DNA of 8,097 nt from Methyloprofundus sp. (GTDB lineage Bacteria; Pseudomonadota; Gammaproteobacteria; Methylococcales; Methylomonadaceae): the NCBI GenBank assembly GCA_030619185.1, contig JAUXBW010000100.1:1-8097 (forward strand), written 5' to 3'. Position numbers and translations under genes: made by a program. The notes beneath the pieces are model-generated. The model worked only from the letters and a program-made list of their open reading frames with translations. It ran no database searches and had not been told where the DNA came from. Position 1 is the stretch's first letter. The number at the start of each line of letters is the position of its first letter. Shown here piece after piece: positions 4,936 through 8,097 of the stretch.

Positions 4936-5428
4936 ATTTCTTCACTTTAGCTATAAAGTCATCCAGGTCACGCGACTGTGTTACCTGGTTACTTTGTAGC
5001 ATGGGTAATTCAGGTTTTAACTGCATGATGGTTGCGGCAAAAATCCCTGTGCCATGATATTGTATTTCCCCTGTTGTATTCCATTGCTTACAGTTAGCTA
5101 CTCCACAGCTAGGTGATTTATCTTTTAAGATCATTCCGAATATTTTATGTTTATGCAGGAATATTTGCGCATAAGCAATCATTTGTTCTGTTAAATCGAT
5201 AAGGGGTAGACTGCAGCTTAATAAATGTATTTGTTCGCCCCGCTGATGTAGTTCTATTTTGTCACGCGGCACGCCCAGACCTATCTCTACTTCGGGACAG
5301 ACGGGAATAATATGAAAACCAGGCTCTAATCGCTGCTGGATAACTATATTTTCTTGGTGCGCTCCATCATAGCGGACTTTATGTCCTAGCAGGCAGGCAC
5401 TGATTGCAATTGATTTTTTTAGGGACAT
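4925..5428 (-). CDS. DUF523 / TudS-like Fe-S protein
   Basis: This 167-residue cytoplasmic protein is a single DUF523 domain. Conserved blocks are [13 protein letters not shown] (10-22), [14 protein letters not shown] (42-55), KSPSCG (104-109) and GTGIFA. Three cysteines, C12, C44 and C108, fall in these blocks and correspond to the three that hold a [4Fe-4S] cluster in TudS, the thiouracil desulfidase of this family. That cluster leaves one iron free to take sulfur from the substrate. By family, a role in desulfuration of thio-nucleobases is possible, but many members are uncharacterised. It overlaps lipB by 11 nt and follows ybeD after 85 bp, the largest gap in the run, so it may have its own promoter, though none is clear. 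Its insertion between ybeD and lipB differs from E. coli. Confidence 0.85.
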   Translation of the reverse strand: MSLKKSIAISACLLGHKVRYDGAHQENIVIQQRLEPGFHIIPVCPEVEIGLGVPRDKIELHQRGEQIHLLSCSLPLIDLTEQMIAYAQIFLHKHKIFGMILKDKSPSCGVANCKQWNTTGEIQYHGTGIFAATIMQLKPELPMLQSNQVTQSRDLDDFIAKVKKYAD

Positions 5429-5513
5429 TCTTAGGTTCTTAATAGCAGCTATAAGTAGTCCTTCAAACGTATTTTAACAACAATCAATATCAAGAAATTT
5501 AATTAGTTTTGTA

Positions 5514-5786
5514 TTACAAGGTCATTGTTATATGCGGGCAAGCATTTAAGTCGGTATAGATAGCATCCAGTTGTGCTTTGCTTTGTGCTTCAATTTCCAC
5601 GGTAATCGCAATAAAATTTCCGCCTTTACTAAGCCGTGTTTTAACGGCTCCCTCACTTAAATTTTCGACATGGGGACGAATAAGAGCCACAATAATTGCG
5701 TCTAGATCAGGTTTGTTTTTACCCATCGCTTTAATGGGAAACTGACAAGGAAACTCAAAGGGGGATTCATGCTCTGTCTCGCTCAT
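5514..5786 (-). CDS. ybeD: DUF493 family protein YbeD
   Basis: This 90-residue cytoplasmic protein is the size of E. coli YbeD (87). The block FEFPCQFPIKAMGKNKPDL (residues 10-28) and the later SKGGNFIAITVEIEAQSKAQLDAIYTDL (53-80) match the DUF493 family, which folds like an ACT regulatory domain. Its biochemical role is unknown; its steady place between dacA and lipB in gammaproteobacteria hints at a regulatory or accessory link. The ATG overlaps the stop of the preceding aminotransferase gene (TAATG, one shared base), so the two are translationally coupled. Confidence 0.92.
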   Translation of the reverse strand: MSETEHESPFEFPCQFPIKAMGKNKPDLDAIIVALIRPHVENLSEGAVKTRLSKGGNFIAITVEIEAQSKAQLDAIYTDLNACPHITMTL

Positions 5787-6622
5787 TAGGCTACTCGCTT
5801 ATACTCTTGAAATAGTGTCTGCATGGTTTGCCATACAGGACCAACGCATCCATCACCTACGGGTTTATTATCCAGCACGGTGACCGGTAAAATTTCACGT
5901 GTAGAACTGGTCAGCCAGATTTCACTGGCAGTCTGTAAATCTGCAAGTGAAATAACCTCTTCGCGTGCACTGACCCCGTTCGCTTGTGCTAATTCAATAA
6001 TGACATCCCGGGTAATACCCGGCAATATTTCATGGCTTATGGGGGGGGTGATTAACTCGCCATTCAGCACCACAAAAATATTACTCGCTGCTCCTTCTGT
6101 TGCGTAACCCTCTTTAATTAAAATAGCTTCTGCGCACTCTTGATCGACTGCTTGCTGACGTAGCAGGATATTTGCCAGTAACGTAGTGGCTTTTATATGA
6201 CATAACTGCCAGCGCATATCATCTAGCGTGATAGCCTGAACGCCCTGTTCTCGCGCAAAAGGGACAATGGCTGAACACATAGCAAAAATCGTGGGTTCAC
6301 AATGCTCAGGAAAGGCATGATCTCTTTTATCGGCAACACCACGCGTGATTTGCAGATAAATATATTGTGCATCACCTTCGATTAATAGCGGTTGTAATAT
6401 GTCTAGCCATTGCTCTGCATCGAAAGGTACATCCAGCCGTATCGCATTTAGACTATTACTTAAACGTTGTAAATGCGCCTTCAGGCAAAATAATTTACCA
6501 AAATAGGCTGGAATTACCTCATAAACACCATCTCCAAACAAGAAGCCACGGTCTAATACTGAAACCTTTGCCTCTGATAAAGGCACATATTCACCATTCA
6601 AATAAACTGTTTTATCTTGCAT
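5786..6622 (-). CDS. dat: D-amino-acid aminotransferase
   Basis: A fold-type IV PLP enzyme that swaps amino groups between D-alanine and 2-oxoglutarate, giving pyruvate and D-glutamate, or the reverse, in the cytoplasm. Its 278 residues match the family. The Schiff-base lysine is K144 in HIKATTLLAN and the PLP-nitrogen glutamate is E176 in ATEGAASN. GDGVYEV (31-37) and the R100-x-H102 pair in the 98-106 loop (DKRDHAFP) correspond to the R98/H100 carboxylate trap of the Bacillus D-amino-acid aminotransferase. This argues against branched-chain aminotransferase or aminodeoxychorismate lyase, the main alternatives. The start is 6 nt after the dacA stop, without a good Shine-Dalgarno sequence, implying coupling to dacA. 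It ends overlapping the ybeD start. Its pairing with DacA suggests use or supply of D-Ala and D-Glu for the wall. Confidence 0.88.
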   Translation of the reverse strand: MQDKTVYLNGEYVPLSEAKVSVLDRGFLFGDGVYEVIPAYFGKLFCLKAHLQRLSNSLNAIRLDVPFDAEQWLDILQPLLIEGDAQYIYLQITRGVADKRDHAFPEHCEPTIFAMCSAIVPFAREQGVQAITLDDMRWQLCHIKATTLLANILLRQQAVDQECAEAILIKEGYATEGAASNIFVVLNGELITPPISHEILPGITRDVIIELAQANGVSAREEVISLADLQTASEIWLTSSTREILPVTVLDNKPVGDGCVGPVWQTMQTLFQEYKRVA

Positions 6623-6628
6623 GGTTTT

Positions 6629-7789
6629 TTATTTCATCAACAGTAAAGCTGCATCATAGGTGCGCTGTATAAAGCTGCCTTTTGCCACTGTATTTAATGC
6701 AACTAACGGCACCGTGCTAACGGCTTCACCCAGTAAGGTAACATTAACCACGCCCAGCTGGTCACCTTGCTCAACAGGTGCCATGATTTTTACATCCACG
6801 CTGGTTGCCGCTTTCATTTCCTTGTAGTGTCGTCTTGAGATAGTCACGTATAAATCTTCTGCAACACCCAGACTCACAGTATCGCTCGCCCCTTTCCATA
6901 TTCTGCTTGTGGTCAATTCCGTGTTGGCATCATATAATTTATGTGTTTCAAAAAACCGGAAACCATAATTCAACAAAGTCTGACTTTCATTAGCACGGGC
7001 ACTCTTACTTTTAGTACCCATCACCACTGAAATTAAACGCATTTTTTCCCGTTTCGCAGAAGCAATCAAACAATATCCCGCTTCTTCGGTATGTCCTGTC
7101 TTTACTCCGTCAACTGTCTCATCGCGCCATAATAAAGTATTGCGGTTCTTTTGCGTAATATTGTTGTAGGTAAATTCTTTTATCGAATCCCAGCGATAAT
7201 AATCTGGAAATTCTTTAATAACCGCACGGGTTAATGTCGCCAGATCTCGTGCCGTCGTGTAATGTTGCTTGGGCACAGGTAGACCTGTGGCATTCATAAA
7301 ATGTGTACTATTCATCCCTAGGCGCTGCGCCTGCTGGTTCATCATTTCAGCAAAGGTCTGTTCATCGCCGGCTATATGTTCAGCGATGGCAACACTGGCA
7401 TCATTCCCTGATTGAATAATAATACCTTTTAATAAGTCTTCTACCTTGACCTGTTTATTTACCTCTATAAACATTTTAGAGCCGGGTGTGCGCCAGGCTT
7501 TTTCACTAATAGTCACCATTTCATCAAGGCTTAGGCGGTTATTACTTAACTCACGAAAGGCAATATAAACTGTCATGATTTTAGTCAGACTTGCAGGTGG
7601 CAGTACTTCATCTGCATTTCTCTCTGCCAGAATCCGGCCACTATCGAAATCCTGCAAGAAATAACTGCTCGCAGCCAGGCGTGGCGGTGCTGGAATTTTT
7701 ATTTCACTTTCCGCTTGCGCGCGCGCGAGGGGCAGTAATAAGATAATAAAAAGTGTTATTTGAAATTTTTGCTGTATTTTTAAGAACAT
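6629..7789 (-). CDS. dacA: D-alanyl-D-alanine carboxypeptidase (PBP5-type)
   Basis: This low-molecular-weight penicillin-binding protein removes the terminal D-Ala from peptidoglycan pentapeptides on the periplasmic side of the inner membrane. I start it at ATG 7789-7787, giving 386 residues, because this places a signal peptide at the N-terminus (FLKIQQKF, hydrophobic ITLFIILLLPLA, then ARAQA). A longer reading from TTG 7864 adds 25 residues before the signal peptide and is less likely. No strong Shine-Dalgarno sequence precedes either start. The catalytic motifs are SLTK (S67, K70), SGN (127-129) and KTG (K230-G232). From about residue 260 a C-terminal beta domain follows, ending in a hydrophobic/basic tail (SFIQRTYDAALLLMK) that fits the amphipathic membrane anchor of PBP5. 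It is the first gene of the minus-strand run, followed after 6 nt by dat. A 100-bp repeat sits in its upstream region. Confidence 0.95.
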   Translation of the reverse strand: MFLKIQQKFQITLFIILLLPLARAQAESEIKIPAPPRLAASSYFLQDFDSGRILAERNADEVLPPASLTKIMTVYIAFRELSNNRLSLDEMVTISEKAWRTPGSKMFIEVNKQVKVEDLLKGIIIQSGNDASVAIAEHIAGDEQTFAEMMNQQAQRLGMNSTHFMNATGLPVPKQHYTTARDLATLTRAVIKEFPDYYRWDSIKEFTYNNITQKNRNTLLWRDETVDGVKTGHTEEAGYCLIASAKREKMRLISVVMGTKSKSARANESQTLLNYGFRFFETHKLYDANTELTTSRIWKGASDTVSLGVAEDLYVTISRRHYKEMKAATSVDVKIMAPVEQGDQLGVVNVTLLGEAVSTVPLVALNTVAKGSFIQRTYDAALLLMK

Positions 7790-7837
7790 AAACAAGAGGT
7801 CTGAACTATAAGTTGAAAAAAGGTTTAGAAATAAAGA

Positions 7838-7864
7838 ATAATAAACAGCCGGTTGGTTCGACAA
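7838..7864 (-). promoter_or_regulatory. Weak candidate dacA promoter
   Basis: On the minus strand, TTGTCG (7864-7859) and TATTAT (7843-7838) are separated by 15 bp, shorter than the optimal 17. If used, the transcript would start near 7831, leaving about 40 nt before the dacA ATG at 7789 and excluding the TTG at 7864 as a start codon. Confidence 0.2.
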
Positions 7865-7872
7865 GTTTGCTT

Positions 7873-7972
7873 GTAAGCGTTCACTTTCTCCCTTGAGAAA
7901 TCGAGGGCGGCGGTGGGGAATTATCTAATAAAACCTCCCCTAACCCCTCCAGGAGGAGGACTGAACGGTTAC
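7873..7972. repeat. 100-bp foldback (MITE-like) element
   Basis: The terminal inverted repeats are GTAAGCGTTCA (7873-7883) and TGAACGGTTAC (7962-7972), matching at 10 of 11 positions. Inside, a C-run/G-run left half and a CCTCCCC...GGAGGAGG right half fold imperfectly onto each other around TTATCTAAT. It lies between the presumed rlpA 3' end and dacA. A related half copy is at 4095-4154. There is no coding capacity; it is probably a non-autonomous mobile repeat. Confidence 0.6.
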
Positions 7973-7993
7973 CGTTGATTTGATAAGTGTATT

Positions 7994-8069
7994 TTATTCA
8001 GAAATATAGTGCCCCGTCAGTATACCTATCGATTTTAATTTGTCGCTGATATTATCCGCTTCTTTCACT
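7994..8069 (-). CDS. rlpA: 3' end of a SPOR-domain protein, probably RlpA (partial)
   Basis: A minus-strand frame open to the end of genuine sequence codes for VKEADNISDKLKSIGILT, then GHYISE and TAA (7996-7994). The pattern (acidic residue, AD, spaced hydrophobics, KL..IGI) is that of the last helix and strand of SPOR peptidoglycan-binding domains. RlpA, a septal lytic transglycosylase lipoprotein, ends in such a domain and is the usual gene just before dacA in gammaproteobacteria. Only about 24 codons remain before the adapter at 8070, so the assignment rests on a short match plus gene order. Confidence 0.5.
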
Positions 8070-8097
8070 AAGTCGGAGGCCAAGCGGTCTTAGGAAG
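8070..8097 (+). other. Sequencing-adapter contamination (MGI/BGI)
   Basis: The final 28 bases, beginning AAGTCGGAGGCC and ending TTAGGAAG, match from memory the start of the 32-base MGI/BGI (DNBSEQ) read adapter. The sequence is far more G/C-rich than its surroundings and sits exactly at the window end. It is an artefact and should not be annotated as biology. Confidence 0.9.

Noticed and set aside
5823..6672. Two plus-strand open frames opposite dat and the dacA end
   Set aside because: They mirror the codon pattern of the genes on the other strand and have no ribosome-binding sites or plausible products.
7790..7864. TTG start at 7864 giving a 411-residue DacA
   Set aside because: It would put 25 residues before a standard signal peptide and has no Shine-Dalgarno sequence; ATG at 7789 fits the family better.
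8070..8097. Possible tRNA fragment at the right edge
   Set aside because: The GGCCAAGCGGT word resembles a tRNA D-arm, but the whole 28 bases agree with a sequencing adapter, and no acceptor or anticodon arms can be formed.

Overview
The window looks like chromosomal DNA of an AT-rich gammaproteobacterium. The evidence is an OxyR with the E. coli-type C199/C208 pair, a clade-3 catalase, and a rlpA-dacA-(dat)-ybeD-(DUF523)-lipB gene order typical of that class. A Methylococcales-like methanotroph is my best guess, because the 125-residue exported protein and the families of foldback repeats remind me of those genomes. That is recollection, not a search result.

Layout. Positions 1-296 hold no gene but are full of secondary structure: a bidirectional terminator-like hairpin, a boxA-like word and a 108-bp foldback repeat. 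Positions 297-674 (minus) encode a small secreted protein. Positions 781-897 (minus) hold a candidate 38-residue single-span membrane protein, divergent from oxyR. Then come oxyR (1014-1904, plus) and a monofunctional heme catalase (2062-3540, plus). The 157-bp gap between them carries two 15-bp dyads spaced 22 bp centre to centre and ending just before a good -35/-10 pair, which is the geometry expected for OxyR control of the catalase. Positions 3541-4311 are a repeat-rich stretch: a GTAGCCCG-type palindrome, a small hairpin, a frameshifted gene relic (3804-3996), a nested palindrome, half of a C/G-rich foldback element and a terminator hairpin.

From 7789 down to 4312 the minus strand carries a compact run: dacA (D,D-carboxypeptidase), dat (D-amino-acid aminotransferase), ybeD (DUF493), a DUF523/TudS-like Fe-S protein and lipB (octanoyltransferase). 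Gaps are 6 bp or overlaps except for 85 bp before the DUF523 gene. This joins peptidoglycan trimming, D-amino-acid conversion and lipoate attachment. lipA, the usual follower of lipB, is absent. Upstream of dacA lies a complete 100-bp foldback repeat. At the far right edge is the last part of a SPOR-type reading frame, most likely the 3' end of rlpA, the usual neighbour of dacA.

The last 28 bases (8070-8097) are not biological: they match an MGI/BGI sequencing adapter. The window therefore ends at an untrimmed contig end. No rRNA, tRNA, CRISPR array or intact transposase gene was seen. The strongest unexplained items are the divergent mini-protein, the tandem dyads before katA, the frameshifted relic and the family of foldback repeats.
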